This document shows, piece by piece, positions 25,601-35,588 of a stretch of 64,000 bases of DNA. Source of the DNA: an uncultured Pelagibacteraceae bacterium (GTDB lineage: Bacteria > Pseudomonadota > Alphaproteobacteria > Pelagibacterales > Pelagibacteraceae). Every line of letters starts with the position of its first letter. Position 1 is the first letter of the stretch. The stretch covers positions 1 to 64,000 of the forward strand of contig CACJRL010000005.1 in assembly GCA_902595815.1 (NCBI GenBank), given 5' to 3'. The position numbers were made by a program, and so were the translations under genes. The notes under the pieces are model-generated. The model saw only the letters and a list, made by a program, of their open reading frames with translations. It was not told the origin of the DNA and ran no database searches.

Positions 25601-26815
25601 ATGAGCAAAATTAAGGTAAAAAATCCCATTGTCGAGCTAGACGGTGATGAAATGACAAGAGTAATTTGGGAATTTATCAAAAACAAATTAATTCTTCCTT
25701 ATTTAGATTTAGGTATTGAGTATTACGATCTAGGAATGAAAAGCAGGGATGATACAGATGACAAAATTACCATCGACTGTGCCAATGCAATCAAGAAAAA
25801 TGGAGTAGGTATCAAATGCGCAACTATTACTCCTGACGAGGCGAGAGTTGAAGAATTTAAATTAAAGAAAATGTGGAGATCACCAAATGGAACAATAAGA
25901 AATATTATTGGAGGAACAGTATTTAGAGAGCCGATAATTTGTAAAAATATTCCTAAACTTGTTCCATCTTGGACAGATCCATTAATTATTGGAAGGCATG
26001 CTTTTGGTGATCAATACAGAGCTACAGATTTTTTAGTTCCAGGAAAAGGTAAATTAGAAGTTAAATGGACATCGGAAGATGGAAGTGATGAAAAAAAATA
26101 TGAAGTATTTAATTTCCCAGGCCCAGGTATTGCTCTTTCAATGTATAATTTAGATAAATCAATTGAAGACTTTGCAAGATCATGTTTCAATTACGGTCTA
26201 ATAAAAAAATGGCCTGTATATTTATCAACTAAAAATACCATACTAAAAAAATATGATGGTAGATTTAAAGATATATTTCAAAGTGTTTTTGAAAAAGATT
26301 TTAAATCAGAATTTGAAAAAAATAACATAACTTATGAACATAGGTTAATCGATGATATGGTTGCTTGTGCTATGAAGTGGCATGGTAAATATATATGGGC
26401 TTGTAAAAACTATGATGGCGATGTTCAATCAGATACTGTTGCTCAAGGTTATGGTTCTTTAGGTTTAATGACTAGTGTTTTATTAGCGCCTGATGGTAGA
26501 ACAATGGAAGCAGAAGCGGCTCATGGAACTGTTACTCGACATTTTAGAATGCATCAACAAGGTAAAGAAACATCGACTAATCCAATTGCATCTATATTTG
26601 CTTGGACAAGAGGTTTGGCGCACAGAGGAAAGTTAGATAGCAATGATGAATTAATCAAATTTGCTAAAACACTCGAAGAAGTGTGTGTAAGTTCAGTTGA
26701 GTCAGGATCAATGACTAAAGATTTGGCAATACTTATTGGTCCTTCTACAGAATATTTGACAACTAACCAGTTTTTAGATGTAATTGATGGAAGTTTAAAA
26801 CAAAAATTAAATTAA
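25601..26815 (+). CDS. icd: NADP-dependent isocitrate dehydrogenase
   Basis: A 404-residue homodimeric-type (eukaryote-like) isocitrate dehydrogenase, a TCA-cycle enzyme producing 2-oxoglutarate and NADPH. The start chosen is the ATG at 25601 ([20 protein letters not shown]); the frame is open upstream to 25556 but the extra 15 residues have no counterpart in the family. Substrate-binding [19 protein letters not shown] (with the phosphate-binding serine and arginines), [11 protein letters not shown] (metal-binding Asp) and the NADP segment [16 protein letters not shown] are intact. The stop overlaps the convergent alaS end. Confidence 0.97.
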   Translation: MSKIKVKNPIVELDGDEMTRVIWEFIKNKLILPYLDLGIEYYDLGMKSRDDTDDKITIDCANAIKKNGVGIKCATITPDEARVEEFKLKKMWRSPNGTIRNIIGGTVFREPIICKNIPKLVPSWTDPLIIGRHAFGDQYRATDFLVPGKGKLEVKWTSEDGSDEKKYEVFNFPGPGIALSMYNLDKSIEDFARSCFNYGLIKKWPVYLSTKNTILKKYDGRFKDIFQSVFEKDFKSEFEKNNITYEHRLIDDMVACAMKWHGKYIWACKNYDGDVQSDTVAQGYGSLGLMTSVLLAPDGRTMEAEAAHGTVTRHFRMHQQGKETSTNPIASIFAWTRGLAHRGKLDSNDELIKFAKTLEEVCVSSVESGSMTKDLAILIGPSTEYLTTNQFLDVIDGSLKQKLN

Positions 26816-29470
26816 CGATTTTAATTTTTCTAAAGCTTCGTCGATTTTATTTGAGTCTTGGCCTCCAGCCTGTGCAAAATCTTTACGACCTCCTCCACCC
26901 TTTCCACCAATAATTTCAGATCCTAGTTTTGCAAATTTAACTGCATCGTATTTATTTGTTAAATTTTCTGTTACACCTACGGCAAGACCAACTTTCTCAT
27001 CCTTATTTGCAAATACTACTACTATTCCTTCACCCAATTCTTTTTTACCTGCATCAACAAGTTTTCTTAGGTCTTTTGGAGATAAATCTTGAACTTTTTG
27101 TAATCTAACTTGAGTGCCATTTATATTTTCATCTTTAATTATGTTTTTTGTTTTATCAGCTAAAACTGATTGAACATTTAATTGTTCTAATTGTTTATTA
27201 AGGTCTTTAATTAATCCTTTCGTATCTTTATTTTCTATATTTGGTTTTCCACCTAATTTGATTATTTGAGCAGAAACATCCTTAATATTGTCTTCATCTT
27301 TTTGAGCAGAAAGGTTTGACATTTTTTCCTTATTTTTTAAAAATATTTCGAGTTGTTTGTCCCTTAAAGCTTCAACTCTTCTCACTCCAGCAGCTATTGA
27401 GGATTGGCTAATAGTTTTAAATTTTCCAATATCACCTGTATTTTTTACATGAGTTCCACCACATAATTCTGTTGAAAAATAAGAGTTATTTTCCGCTCCC
27501 ATAGAAACTACTCTCACTTCTTCCCCATATTTTTCACCGAAAAATGCTAAAGCACCTTTTTCAATGGCAGCTTTTGGTGTCATAATTCTTGTAGTTACAT
27601 CAGTTTTGTTTTGTACGTATTCATTAACTAATTTATCGATAATTGTTAATTCATCCTCTGTAATTGGTTTCATATGACTAAAATCAAATCTTAGTCTATC
27701 AGGTGCAACTAAAGATCCTTTTTGCATAACGTGTTTTCCCAATGTTCTTCTCAAAGACTCATGTAATAAATGAGTTGCAGAATGATATGCCTTAAGATTG
27801 TTACGTCTTTCAATATCTATTTTCATTTCTACAACGTCTTTAATCTTAATCTCACCAGATTTTAGAATTCCATGATGTATAAACAGATCTCCAAGTTTTT
27901 TTTGAGTATCTGTAACCTCAAATACTGAATTACCAGATACTATTGTTCCTTGATCTCCAACTTGTCCACCAGACTCTCCATAAAAAGGGGTTTGATTAGT
28001 AATAATTATCCCTTCCTCACCATTTGAAATATTTTGTGCTTCTTTGTTATTTTTAATTATTGATAACACCACTCCTTCTGATTGATTAAACTCATACCCA
28101 AGAAACTCTGTAGGTCCTATTTTGTCTTTTATACCAAACCAGATTTCTTCTTCAGAAGCATCTCCAGAACCTTTCCAATTTTGTTTTGCAAGCTCTTTGC
28201 TCTTTTTCATTAATTCATCAAATTTATTTTGATCAACGGTCAAAGATTTATTTTTTAAAATATCTTCTGTTAAGTCTAACGGAAAACCATAAGTATCATA
28301 TAATTTAAATGCAACTTCACCTGGTAAAACTTTTTTTATTTTTGAAATTTCATCATTCAAAATTTTAATTCCTCTATCAAGTAATACTAAAAATTTTTCT
28401 TCTTCCATTTTTAATGTTTCTTTAATTAAAATCTCTGATCTTTCTAATTCAGGATAATTTCCCTTCATTTCATCTTTTAATGTATCAAAGATTTTATTGA
28501 AGACTGGCTCTTTAGAACCTAACAAATGAGAATGTCTCATCCCTCTTCTCATTATTCTTCTAAGAACATAACCTCTACCTTCATTTGAAGGTAATACTCC
28601 TTCCGCAAGAAGAAATGAGCTAGCTCTTAAGTGATCTGCAATTACTCTAAAGCTTGATAAATTATTTTCATCTTGTTTTACTTTTGTAAATTCAGAAATC
28701 GAACTAATTAATTTTTTAAAATGGTCTGTTTCGTAATTATCATGCGTACCCTGAAGTAATGCTGCAATTCTTTCTAAACCCATTCCAGTATCTACAGAAG
28801 GTTTTGGAAGATTAATTCTTTTATCTTTTGAAACTTGCTCAAATTGCATGAAGACTAAATTCCATATCTCAATATATCTATCGCCATCCTCATCTTTGGT
28901 TCCGGGTAAACCACCTTTTAAATGATCTCCATGATCATAAAATATCTCTGAACAAGGTCCGCAAGGGCCCGTTTCGCCCATTGACCAAAAGTTATCTGAA
29001 GTTGCTATCCTAATAATTCTATCGTCGCTAAAACCCGCTATTTTCTTCCAAAAATTGAAGGCTTCATCGTCTTCATGAAATACAGTTACATATAATCTAT
29101 CTTTATTTAATCCAAAATCTTTAGTAATTAAATTCCAAGCAAGTTCAATTCCTCTTTCCTTGAAGTAATCTCCGAAAGAAAAATTTCCAAGCATTTCAAA
29201 AAATGTATGGTGTCTTGGAGTATAGCCAACGTTTTCAAGATCGTTATGTTTACCTCCTGCTCTTACACATTTTTGAGAAGTGGTAGCTCTTTGATAATCC
29301 CTTTTTTCTAATCCAGTAAAAACATTTTTAAACTGGACCATGCCTGAATTTGCAAACATTAATGTTGGATCATTATTTGGAACCAAATTGCTAGACTCAA
29401 CTATCTTGTGATCATTCTTTTCGAAATAATCTAAAAAAGTTGATCTGATCTCGTTTAATGTTTTTGCCAT
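26807..29470 (-). CDS. alaS: Alanine-tRNA ligase
   Basis: An 887-residue full-length AlaRS. N-terminal class-II core: [25 protein letters not shown] and [28 protein letters not shown]. The editing domain has the zinc/hydrolysis sites [12 protein letters not shown] and [15 protein letters not shown]. The C-terminal C-Ala domain ends with [21 protein letters not shown]. It charges tRNA-Ala and clears mischarged Ser/Gly. It lies downstream of recA on the same strand but behind a strong terminator, so it probably has its own promoter in 29471-29519. Confidence 0.98.
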   Translation of the reverse strand: MAKTLNEIRSTFLDYFEKNDHKIVESSNLVPNNDPTLMFANSGMVQFKNVFTGLEKRDYQRATTSQKCVRAGGKHNDLENVGYTPRHHTFFEMLGNFSFGDYFKERGIELAWNLITKDFGLNKDRLYVTVFHEDDEAFNFWKKIAGFSDDRIIRIATSDNFWSMGETGPCGPCSEIFYDHGDHLKGGLPGTKDEDGDRYIEIWNLVFMQFEQVSKDKRINLPKPSVDTGMGLERIAALLQGTHDNYETDHFKKLISSISEFTKVKQDENNLSSFRVIADHLRASSFLLAEGVLPSNEGRGYVLRRIMRRGMRHSHLLGSKEPVFNKIFDTLKDEMKGNYPELERSEILIKETLKMEEEKFLVLLDRGIKILNDEISKIKKVLPGEVAFKLYDTYGFPLDLTEDILKNKSLTVDQNKFDELMKKSKELAKQNWKGSGDASEEEIWFGIKDKIGPTEFLGYEFNQSEGVVLSIIKNNKEAQNISNGEEGIIITNQTPFYGESGGQVGDQGTIVSGNSVFEVTDTQKKLGDLFIHHGILKSGEIKIKDVVEMKIDIERRNNLKAYHSATHLLHESLRRTLGKHVMQKGSLVAPDRLRFDFSHMKPITEDELTIIDKLVNEYVQNKTDVTTRIMTPKAAIEKGALAFFGEKYGEEVRVVSMGAENNSYFSTELCGGTHVKNTGDIGKFKTISQSSIAAGVRRVEALRDKQLEIFLKNKEKMSNLSAQKDEDNIKDVSAQIIKLGGKPNIENKDTKGLIKDLNKQLEQLNVQSVLADKTKNIIKDENINGTQVRLQKVQDLSPKDLRKLVDAGKKELGEGIVVVFANKDEKVGLAVGVTENLTNKYDAVKFAKLGSEIIGGKGGGGRKDFAQAGGQDSNKIDEALEKLKSLI

Positions 29471-29519
29471 ATTTTGTTAAAATACAGCTTTTTCTATTGA
29501 TGTCTACACCTCTGAAGGG

Positions 29520-29548
29520 AAAAAAGGCGCCCTTTCGAGCGCCTTTTT
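29520..29548 (-). terminator. Rho-independent terminator of recA
   Basis: On the minus strand, a 10-bp stem (AAAAAGGCGC / GCGCCTTTTT at 29521-29530 and 29539-29548) with an 8-base loop follows the recA stop by about 19 bases and runs into a T6 tract. It separates recA from alaS, which starts 50 bases further on. Confidence 0.9.
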
Positions 29549-29567
29549 AATAACTAAAAGTTATCTG

Positions 29568-30692
29568 CTAATTTTTTTTAGTAGGAATTTCTTCTTCTTT
29601 TTTTTGAGCCTCTACTTTTTCTTCGCTTAGTGGATTTCCTTCAATTTTCTTTGAGATCACACCAGCCTTTTCTCTGATAGCCATTTCAATTTCAGCAGCG
29701 GCTTTAGGATTTTGCTCAAGGTAAAGTTTTGCATTTTCTCTACCTTGACCAATTTTTTCACCTTTGTAAGCGTACCAAGCTCCAGATTTCTCTACAATAT
29801 CTGCTTTGGCACCTAGGTCTATTAGTTCCCCTACTTTACTAATTCCTTTTCCATACATTAAGTCAAACTCAACAACTTTAAACGGTGGAGCAACTTTGTT
29901 TTTAACAACTTTAACTCTTGTTGTGTTGCCAACAATATTATCTTTATCTTTAATCGCTCCAATTCTTCTAATGTCCATTCTAACTGATGAGTAGAATTTT
30001 AAAGAATTTCCACCTGATGTTGTTTCTGGGCTTCCAAACATAACGCCAATTTTCATTCTAATTTGGTTAATGAATATAACCATTGTATTAGTTCGTGAAA
30101 TTGAGCCTGTTAATTTTCTCAATGCTTGAGACATCAATCTAGCTTGCAAACCAACATGAGTATCACCCATATCGCCTTCAATTTCAGCTCTTGGCGTTAA
30201 TGCAGCTACAGAGTCCACAACAAGAACTGACATTGAGCCAGATTTAATTAATGTATCAGTAATTTCTAAGGCTTGTTCACCTGTGTCTGGTTGAGAAATT
30301 AGTAACTCTTCAGTATTTACACCTAATTTCTTTGCATACACTGGATCTAAAGCGTGTTCTGCATCAACGAAACCACAAATTCCGCCTGCCTTTTGAGCTT
30401 CTGCAACCACTTGTAATGCTAAAGTAGTTTTTCCTGAAGACTCTGGTCCATAAATTTCAATAATTCTTCCTTTTGGTAATCCACCAATCCCTAAAGCAAG
30501 ATCTAAGCTTAAAGATCCAGTTGAGATAGACTCAACATCCATTGCTTTTTGCTCACCAAGTTTCATTACTGAACCTTTTCCGAAGCTATCTGTAATTTGG
30601 CTGATTGCTGCGTCTAATGCTTTATTTTTCTCTTTGTTTTCCAATTCTTTATCTTTTGCGGTTTTCACCACTTTTAGGTTATTTTTAGTCAT
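29568..30692 (-). CDS. recA: Recombinase RecA
   Basis: A 374-residue strand-exchange ATPase. Walker [10 protein letters not shown] at residues 82-90, Walker [10 protein letters not shown], the L1/L2 DNA loops [20 protein letters not shown] and [20 protein letters not shown], and the C-terminal acidic/lysine tail are all present. It activates homologous repair and the LexA/UmuD self-cleavage response. It has a long N-terminal extension of about 25 charged residues before [14 protein letters not shown]. The upstream region holds a candidate promoter with an SOS-like box; a terminator follows. Confidence 0.98.
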   Translation of the reverse strand: MTKNNLKVVKTAKDKELENKEKNKALDAAISQITDSFGKGSVMKLGEQKAMDVESISTGSLSLDLALGIGGLPKGRIIEIYGPESSGKTTLALQVVAEAQKAGGICGFVDAEHALDPVYAKKLGVNTEELLISQPDTGEQALEITDTLIKSGSMSVLVVDSVAALTPRAEIEGDMGDTHVGLQARLMSQALRKLTGSISRTNTMVIFINQIRMKIGVMFGSPETTSGGNSLKFYSSVRMDIRRIGAIKDKDNIVGNTTRVKVVKNKVAPPFKVVEFDLMYGKGISKVGELIDLGAKADIVEKSGAWYAYKGEKIGQGRENAKLYLEQNPKAAAEIEMAIREKAGVISKKIEGNPLSEEKVEAQKKEEEIPTKKN

Positions 30693-30739
30693 TTTTTGCC
30701 TCTTTTTTTGCTTTTTTTAACACTCGAATCATAGATTTA

Positions 30740-30767
30740 AATGTACACATTTTGTTCTCATTGGCAA
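30740..30767 (-). promoter_or_regulatory. Candidate recA promoter with SOS-like box
   Basis: On the minus strand TTGCCA (30767-30762) and TACATT (30745-30740) are 16 bases apart, a plausible -35/-10 pair about 50 bases before the recA ATG. Between and partly over them lies GAACAAAATGTGTAC (30757-30743), one base away from the alphaproteobacterial LexA box GAAC-N7-GAAC. It shares 11 of 15 bases with the perfect box before umuD. Binding there would block RNA polymerase. The assignment is by motif only. Confidence 0.55.
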
Positions 30768-30799
30768 TATATTTCTCAAAATAGCTTAAAATCGTTAAA

Positions 30800-32092
30800 T
30801 TACTTGAGTTTTAGGTATTCGCTATTCAATAAACCAATAGCTTTTAGAACATTATATTGGGCGATAAGATTATTTCTCTCAGATTCTGCAAGAGAAATTT
30901 TTGCAGCCAACAACAAAGAGTTTGATTGAATAACATCTAGCGTTGTTCTTGAACCTCTCTCATACTCTGCGGCTATTCCTTCGTTAGCAATTTTTGCTGC
31001 TCTAACTTGAGATCTTACAGAATTTAAAAAACTTTTAGATGCTTCAAGATTTGACCAAGCACTTCCAACATTTTTTTCAGTTGTTTTTACCGCATCCTCA
31101 AATAATAAAATTTTTCTAGTTTTTAGATTTGTATTCTTGTTTATTTTTGCACGTTTACTTCCACCTGAATAAAATGGCCAACTAATTGTTGCTTTAAGTG
31201 AATCCTTTTCTCTTTGGTCATAAGTTGAACTAAAATCTTCAGCATATGATCTTTCTAAAGTTAAAGATGCGCTAGGTTTTAGGTCACTTTCAGCAATAGC
31301 AATATCCATTTCGGACTGATTTAATTCTATTTTAGCAATCATTATATCTGGGTTGTTCTCTCTTGCTAAATTGATTGCTGTACTCAGTTCACTTGGAACT
31401 CCTACAATTGCCCTATTTGTCTTTTTTAATTCATTTGTATTTAAAAGTTTACCAATAATATTTTCGTAATTTAATTTATTAATCATTAATTCGCTTCTTG
31501 CTTGAGTTAGTTGAGCGCTTGCTCCCGCAAGTGAAGATTCAGTTTGTGATAAATCTGCAGTTTTTATTTGTCCTCTATCTAATCTAACTTTATCGTTTTC
31601 AAGTTGTTTAATAAGTAAGTTTAAATTTTGTCTATTAATCGCAACTTTTTCCCTTGATAAAATTACAGATGTGAAAGCTTCTATAGCACTGTAAAGAACA
31701 TCCTGTTCTTTTTTAAATAATTTTGCTTTTGAAAGTTCTAAACCTATCAAATTTTTTTCATAATTAAGATCTCTTCCAAAATCCAATAAGGTTTGTTCTA
31801 ATTTGATAGATGTTGTAAATGGATCAGAATCGCTAATTGATGCATCACCTCCGCTCTGATTTGTTAGTTTATTTGTTTCTTCGAGGCTCTTGGATCCACT
31901 TAAACTCAAAGAAGGCATATAGTCAGCTTTAGATATATTTAGATCTTCCTCAGATGCTTTTATATTTTCTCTCTCAGCATTTAACTGTTTATTGTTATTG
32001 TAAGTTTCATTTAATGCTTCATATAAGGTTACTGCTAACGATTGGGCCGTTAACCAAAAAAAACTAAAAATTATTATTAATATTATTTTCAT
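30800..32092 (-). CDS. tolC: TolC family outer membrane efflux protein
   Basis: A 430-residue outer-membrane channel subunit with a signal peptide (MKIILIIIFSFFWLTAQSLA) and two OEP repeats of long helices, e.g. SISDSDPFTTSIKLEQTLLDFG and DSLKATISWPFYSGG, with the helical hairpins after each. The C-terminal YERGSRTTLDVIQSNSLLLAAK motif is typical of TolC, which exports proteins and drugs with inner-membrane partners. No membrane fusion or RND gene is in the window. Its start overlaps the glycerate kinase stop by one base (TAATG). Confidence 0.9.
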   Translation of the reverse strand: MKIILIIIFSFFWLTAQSLAVTLYEALNETYNNNKQLNAERENIKASEEDLNISKADYMPSLSLSGSKSLEETNKLTNQSGGDASISDSDPFTTSIKLEQTLLDFGRDLNYEKNLIGLELSKAKLFKKEQDVLYSAIEAFTSVILSREKVAINRQNLNLLIKQLENDKVRLDRGQIKTADLSQTESSLAGASAQLTQARSELMINKLNYENIIGKLLNTNELKKTNRAIVGVPSELSTAINLARENNPDIMIAKIELNQSEMDIAIAESDLKPSASLTLERSYAEDFSSTYDQREKDSLKATISWPFYSGGSKRAKINKNTNLKTRKILLFEDAVKTTEKNVGSAWSNLEASKSFLNSVRSQVRAAKIANEGIAAEYERGSRTTLDVIQSNSLLLAAKISLAESERNNLIAQYNVLKAIGLLNSEYLKLK

Positions 32093-33018
32093 TAGTTGTA
32101 CTTTATAGAATTAATTTGATGATTAGAATTTAATTTAATGACTATTGATGCGTATTTTGGCGCATATTTAAACATATTCTGTGTAATTCTTTGGTAAGTT
32201 TGCATAAAGCTTAAAACTTCTTTTTTTGTCATAATTTTTTGTTTCGTTTTTTTACTCTTATTTTTTAATTTAAGTTTTTTTTCCTGGATAACTCTCCATT
32301 TTTGCAACAAACTAAAATTTTCTGCTCTTAAAAATAATAAACAATCGAGTTTGCTATAAAGTTTCTTATATCCTTTTTTTAGTTGAGTATTAACGTATTT
32401 CCTCCAGATTAATTTTTTATCATCATTTTTTTCCATCGAATTTACACTTTTTTTTAATGTTTTTGAACTTTCAGGTCTTGCTCCAACACACCAACCTTCG
32501 AAAATGATTACATCTGGTCTGCTATTTACTTTGTACCAATTTTTTTTTGTAAATCTGTCATCAATTGCCTTATCGAACTTGGGTAATATAATTGATCTAA
32601 ATTTTCTAGATCTTGCTTTTTTAATAAAGCTAAACATATAACTTATGTCATGGGTCCCGGGTACACCTCTTGTCAATAATAATGGATGAACTTTCTTTGA
32701 TAACTTTATTCTATCATTCTTTGTTTTGTAAATATCATCAATTGATATTTTGAAAACTTTTAACTTAAAATATTTCTTTAAAATTATCATTAAGATTGAG
32801 CTTATAGTAGTTTTTCCAGTTCCCTGTCCTCCTGTTAAACCAACAATATAAGGTTTCTTAAAATTTGTTTTTTTTGCAATCCAGAAACTCATTGGGACAA
32901 GATAATGTTTTAACATCTTGTCTTTGTTTTTAAATTTATCAGAGGATGTTTCTTGTGTTTTAATAAACTTATAACAATCTTTTTTTACTTTATTTAAACA
33001 ATCCTCAACTAAATTCAT
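32092..33018 (-). CDS. D-glycerate 3-kinase-like P-loop kinase
   Basis: A 308-residue kinase of the phosphoribulokinase/uridine kinase-like fold, closest in pattern to plant/yeast-type D-glycerate 3-kinase. P-loop GLTGGQGTGKTTISS at about residues 61-75, SIDDIYKT, the RGVPGTHD motif, PKFDKAIDDR and VIIFEGWCVGARPES are characteristic. It would phosphorylate glycerate to 3-phosphoglycerate, feeding C2 compounds (glycolate/glyoxylate route) into central metabolism. Separated by 6 bases from the GFA gene upstream, same strand. Confidence 0.85.
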   Translation of the reverse strand: MNLVEDCLNKVKKDCYKFIKTQETSSDKFKNKDKMLKHYLVPMSFWIAKKTNFKKPYIVGLTGGQGTGKTTISSILMIILKKYFKLKVFKISIDDIYKTKNDRIKLSKKVHPLLLTRGVPGTHDISYMFSFIKKARSRKFRSIILPKFDKAIDDRFTKKNWYKVNSRPDVIIFEGWCVGARPESSKTLKKSVNSMEKNDDKKLIWRKYVNTQLKKGYKKLYSKLDCLLFLRAENFSLLQKWRVIQEKKLKLKNKSKKTKQKIMTKKEVLSFMQTYQRITQNMFKYAPKYASIVIKLNSNHQINSIKYN

Positions 33019-33024
33019 TTAATT

Positions 33025-33390
33025 TTATTTTTGGTCAAGTGGATGGTTTAAACCATCAAAGAAAACAACATCTTTTAAATCGTCGACTTTAACTTCATCT
33101 ACACAACCTAAATTAAATCCAGTCATAGCAGGTGCACTTCTTGGGTTATGATGTGTGTAAATTCCACATTCAATACAAAAGTAATGATTAGCAACTTTTG
33201 TATGGTACTGATAAAGCTTTAATTTATCTTCTCCCTTAGTCACTTTAAAATCTTCATTTTTTACCATTCCCATTGTTGCATTTTTTCTTTTACATATAGA
33301 GCAGTTACATCTCACAATTTTTGGTAATTCATTGATTGGAACATTAATTTCTGCTTCTACACATCCACAATGACATGTTAGTTTCGGCAT
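33025..33390 (-). CDS. GFA (CENP-V/GFA) domain zinc protein
   Basis: A 121-residue protein of the glutathione-dependent formaldehyde-activating family. Zinc-binding cysteines are placed as CHCG (residues 6-9), CNCSICKRK (residues 28-36) and FCIECGIYTHHNPRS. Family members bind glutathione or small thiol adducts; the original formaldehyde-activating role is disputed, so the substrate is left open. It is 3 bases downstream of the cupin gene and 6 bases upstream of the glycerate kinase gene, so probably one operon. Confidence 0.85.
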   Translation of the reverse strand: MPKLTCHCGCVEAEINVPINELPKIVRCNCSICKRKNATMGMVKNEDFKVTKGEDKLKLYQYHTKVANHYFCIECGIYTHHNPRSAPAMTGFNLGCVDEVKVDDLKDVVFFDGLNHPLDQK

Positions 33391-33393
33391 TAA

Positions 33394-33744
33394 TTATTCT
33401 CCCCATTTTCCATGAAACTCATAAACAACTGCTGGCTTATCACCAACTACCCAGCCGTCATGACCTGGGTCAATTGAATATGCATCGCCTGCTTTATATG
33501 TTAATTCTGTTCCATCATCATGTTTGGCGCAAACTGCTCCTGAAACTATTACTCCAAGATGTTTTGCTTTACAGCTATCAGTGCCTACAGTTGGTTTAAT
33601 ATCTTGTGACCATTTCCATCCTGGCTGCAAAACTAATCTCATTACTCTTTGATCTCCCACTTTTACGATATCCATTTTAGCATTGTTGAAACTGGTATTG
33701 CTTTCATCTGGATTATCAAAACTTTTAACTTCAATTGAACTCAT
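33394..33744 (-). CDS. Cupin-domain protein
   Basis: A 116-residue single-domain cupin. The beta-barrel segments LVLQPGWKWSQDIKP, HLGVIVSGAVCAKHDDG, and YKAGDAYSIDPGHDGWVVGD fit the two cupin motifs, with His/Asp residues in place to bind a metal. No specific activity can be assigned; small cupins bind or isomerise small molecules. First gene of cupin-GFA-glycerate kinase-tolC, divergent from umuDC. Confidence 0.75.
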   Translation of the reverse strand: MSSIEVKSFDNPDESNTSFNNAKMDIVKVGDQRVMRLVLQPGWKWSQDIKPTVGTDSCKAKHLGVIVSGAVCAKHDDGTELTYKAGDAYSIDPGHDGWVVGDKPAVVYEFHGKWGE

Positions 33745-33836
33745 ACCCCTCTCCTTTTATAATTAAATTTAGATCATAGACTACTAATGGTTTAAGTTAT
33801 CCACAATAGCACAAAATATGGTTTTGGATGTTCACG

Positions 33837-33858
33837 TTTTGATTCACTTTTGATTCAC
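33837..33858. repeat. Tandem 11-bp direct repeat
   Basis: TTTTGATTCAC occurs twice back to back, between the divergent cupin and umuD genes and about 25-46 bases before the umuD -35 element. Two identical copies one helical turn apart could be a two-site protein binding region or simple replication slippage. A perfect DnaA-type nonamer TTATCCACA lies at 33797-33805 in the same spacer. Confidence 0.7.
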
Positions 33859-33882
33859 TTACAGACTCAAAATACAACCTAA

Positions 33883-33929
33883 TTGACACTATTGTATAAC
33901 TCATGTACTAATAAGAACAAAACAAGAAC
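33883..33929 (+). promoter_or_regulatory. umuD promoter with perfect alphaproteobacterial SOS box
   Basis: TTGACA at 33883-33888 is a consensus -35; with a 17-base spacer the weak -10 is TACTAA at 33906-33911, placing the transcript start near 33918. The sequence GAACAAAACAAGAAC at 33915-33929 is a perfect GAAC-N7-GAAC direct repeat, the LexA operator form known in alphaproteobacteria. It overlaps the predicted transcript start and ends 4 bases before the umuD ATG, a position suited to repression. Confidence 0.8.
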
Positions 33930-33933
33930 ACTT

Positions 33934-34329
33934 ATGAAGCTAACAATACCTTATTATTTACACAAAGCAGGAGCTGGTTTTCCTTCACCTGCAACTGACT
34001 ACATAGAAGAAGATATAGATTTAAACGTACATCTAATCAAAAATGTTCCAGCAACTTTCATCATAAGAGTTCAAGGAAAATCAATGGTGGATGTTGGAAT
34101 AAATGATGGTGATTTATTGGTTGTAGACAAAAGCTTAACTCCAAAAAATTTTTCAACTGTCATAGCAAATGTTCACGATGAACTCGTTGTTAAAACTTTA
34201 GTTAAAGAAAAAGATAAACAATTTTTAACGTCAGGATCTAAAGAATTTTCTGATCGAATCTTAATTAATGAAGAACAAGATATTTTTATTTGGGGAGTAG
34301 TCACATATGTCATACATTCAGTACACTAA
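33934..34329 (+). CDS. umuD: UmuD-like S24 peptidase
   Basis: A 131-residue LexA/UmuD-type protein that self-cleaves when stimulated by RecA filaments and then joins UmuC to form polymerase V. Cleavage is expected in AGAGFPSPATDY (near residues 12-15). The catalytic pair is Ser50 in VQGKSMVDVGINDGD and Lys87 in HDELVVKTL, spaced 37 residues as in E. coli UmuD (60/97). The ATG at 33934 is used; the frame is open to a TTG at 33883, but that TTG is part of the -35 element. It overlaps umuC by 23 bases. Confidence 0.93.
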   Translation: MKLTIPYYLHKAGAGFPSPATDYIEEDIDLNVHLIKNVPATFIIRVQGKSMVDVGINDGDLLVVDKSLTPKNFSTVIANVHDELVVKTLVKEKDKQFLTSGSKEFSDRILINEEQDIFIWGVVTYVIHSVH

Positions 34330-35584
34330 AAAATTAGCACTAGTTGACTGTAATTCTTTCTATGTTTCTTGTGAAAGACTATTTAATCCAAAAATAAGAA
34401 AAAAACCTGTTGTAGTTTTATCTAATAACGATGGCTGTATAGTTTCAAGATCCACTGAAGCAAAAGCTTTGGGAATTAAAATGGGTGAGCCCTACTTTAA
34501 AGCAAAAGATATTATTATAAAAAATGATGTACAAGTATTCTCATCAAATTATTCTTTGTATGGAGATTTATCTAGAAGAGTAATGAGAACTTTAAAAAGA
34601 TTTAACTCTGATATTGAAGTTTATTCAATTGATGAAGCATTTATGGATTTATCAAATTTTTCTGACAATGAAGTGGAGCAAGTTGGAAGAGAAATTAGAG
34701 AAACAGTTTTAAAGTGGACTGGTATTCCAACAAGTATAGGAATAGCTAAAACTAAAACTTTAAGCAAAGTTGCAAATCATATAGCTAAGAAAAAACAATC
34801 AGGCGTTACAAGTTTAATTGGAATAGAAAATCTCGATCCTATTCTTGAAAAAATTGATATTAACGATGTTTGGGGTGTTGGAAGACAGATGACAAAGTTT
34901 TATCAAAAAAATGGAATTTATAATGCTAAACAATTAAAAAATAAATCAAACACCTGGATTAAAAAATCCTCAAATGTTCTAAGTTCAAGAACTGCAATGG
35001 AACTTAGAGGTGTACCTTGTATTGATTTAGAAAAAACAGCATCAAAAAGAAAAAGCTGTGTAGTATCAAGGTCATTTGGAAAAAGAATAGAAAAATTCCA
35101 AGAACTTGAAGAAGCTGTTGCTAGTTATTGTTTGAATGCATCAGAAAAGATAAGATCTGAAAACCTTGTTGCAAAAGCAGTTATGGTATTTGTTAGAACC
35201 AGTCCTTTTCAAAAACAATTTGGTTTTTATTCAAACTCCAGAACTGTTGATTTTCCTATAGCAACTAACAATAGTATAGAGATCGTAAAAAATGCTTTAT
35301 CTGTCTTAAAAGTAATCTTTAGGAAGGGACATCGTTATCAAAAAGCAGGAGTGATGCTAACTGGATTAACAGATGCTGAAAATAATGAAAACTTATTCTC
35401 ATCAGCAAAAGATGAGAGAATTAATAGATTAATGAGATCAATTGATAATACAAATTATAGGTATGGAAGATCGACATTAAGTCTTGCAAGTGCTGGAGTT
35501 AGAAAGTCCTGGAGCATGAAAAGGGATTACAACTCAAAGATAGATACCGCTGATTTTTATTGTTTACCAACAATCAGAGCTTAA
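34307..35584 (+). CDS. umuC: DNA polymerase V subunit UmuC (Y-family)
   Basis: A 425-residue error-prone translesion polymerase. Catalytic acidic motifs: ALVDCNSFYVSCERLF (Asp near residue 13) and EVYSIDEAFMDLS (Asp/Glu near residue 105). The helix-hairpin-helix DVWGVGRQMTKF, the little-finger segment starting KRKSCVVSRSFGKR, and the C-terminal DUF4113 part (SLASAGVRKSWSMKRDY) are all present. It forms a plus-strand operon with umuD and is convergent with the GT2 gene, 4 bases away. Expected to be induced by DNA damage through the box before umuD. Confidence 0.96.
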   Translation: MSYIQYTKKLALVDCNSFYVSCERLFNPKIRKKPVVVLSNNDGCIVSRSTEAKALGIKMGEPYFKAKDIIIKNDVQVFSSNYSLYGDLSRRVMRTLKRFNSDIEVYSIDEAFMDLSNFSDNEVEQVGREIRETVLKWTGIPTSIGIAKTKTLSKVANHIAKKKQSGVTSLIGIENLDPILEKIDINDVWGVGRQMTKFYQKNGIYNAKQLKNKSNTWIKKSSNVLSSRTAMELRGVPCIDLEKTASKRKSCVVSRSFGKRIEKFQELEEAVASYCLNASEKIRSENLVAKAVMVFVRTSPFQKQFGFYSNSRTVDFPIATNNSIEIVKNALSVLKVIFRKGHRYQKAGVMLTGLTDAENNENLFSSAKDERINRLMRSIDNTNYRYGRSTLSLASAGVRKSWSMKRDYNSKIDTADFYCLPTIRA

Positions 35585-35588
35585 AAAA

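Noticed and set aside
33797..33805. Replication origin at the TTATCCACA box
   Set aside because: Only one consensus box in the spacer and none of the usual cluster or neighbouring origin genes; a second consensus nonamer (23215-23223) lies inside a coding region, showing that single hits occur by chance.
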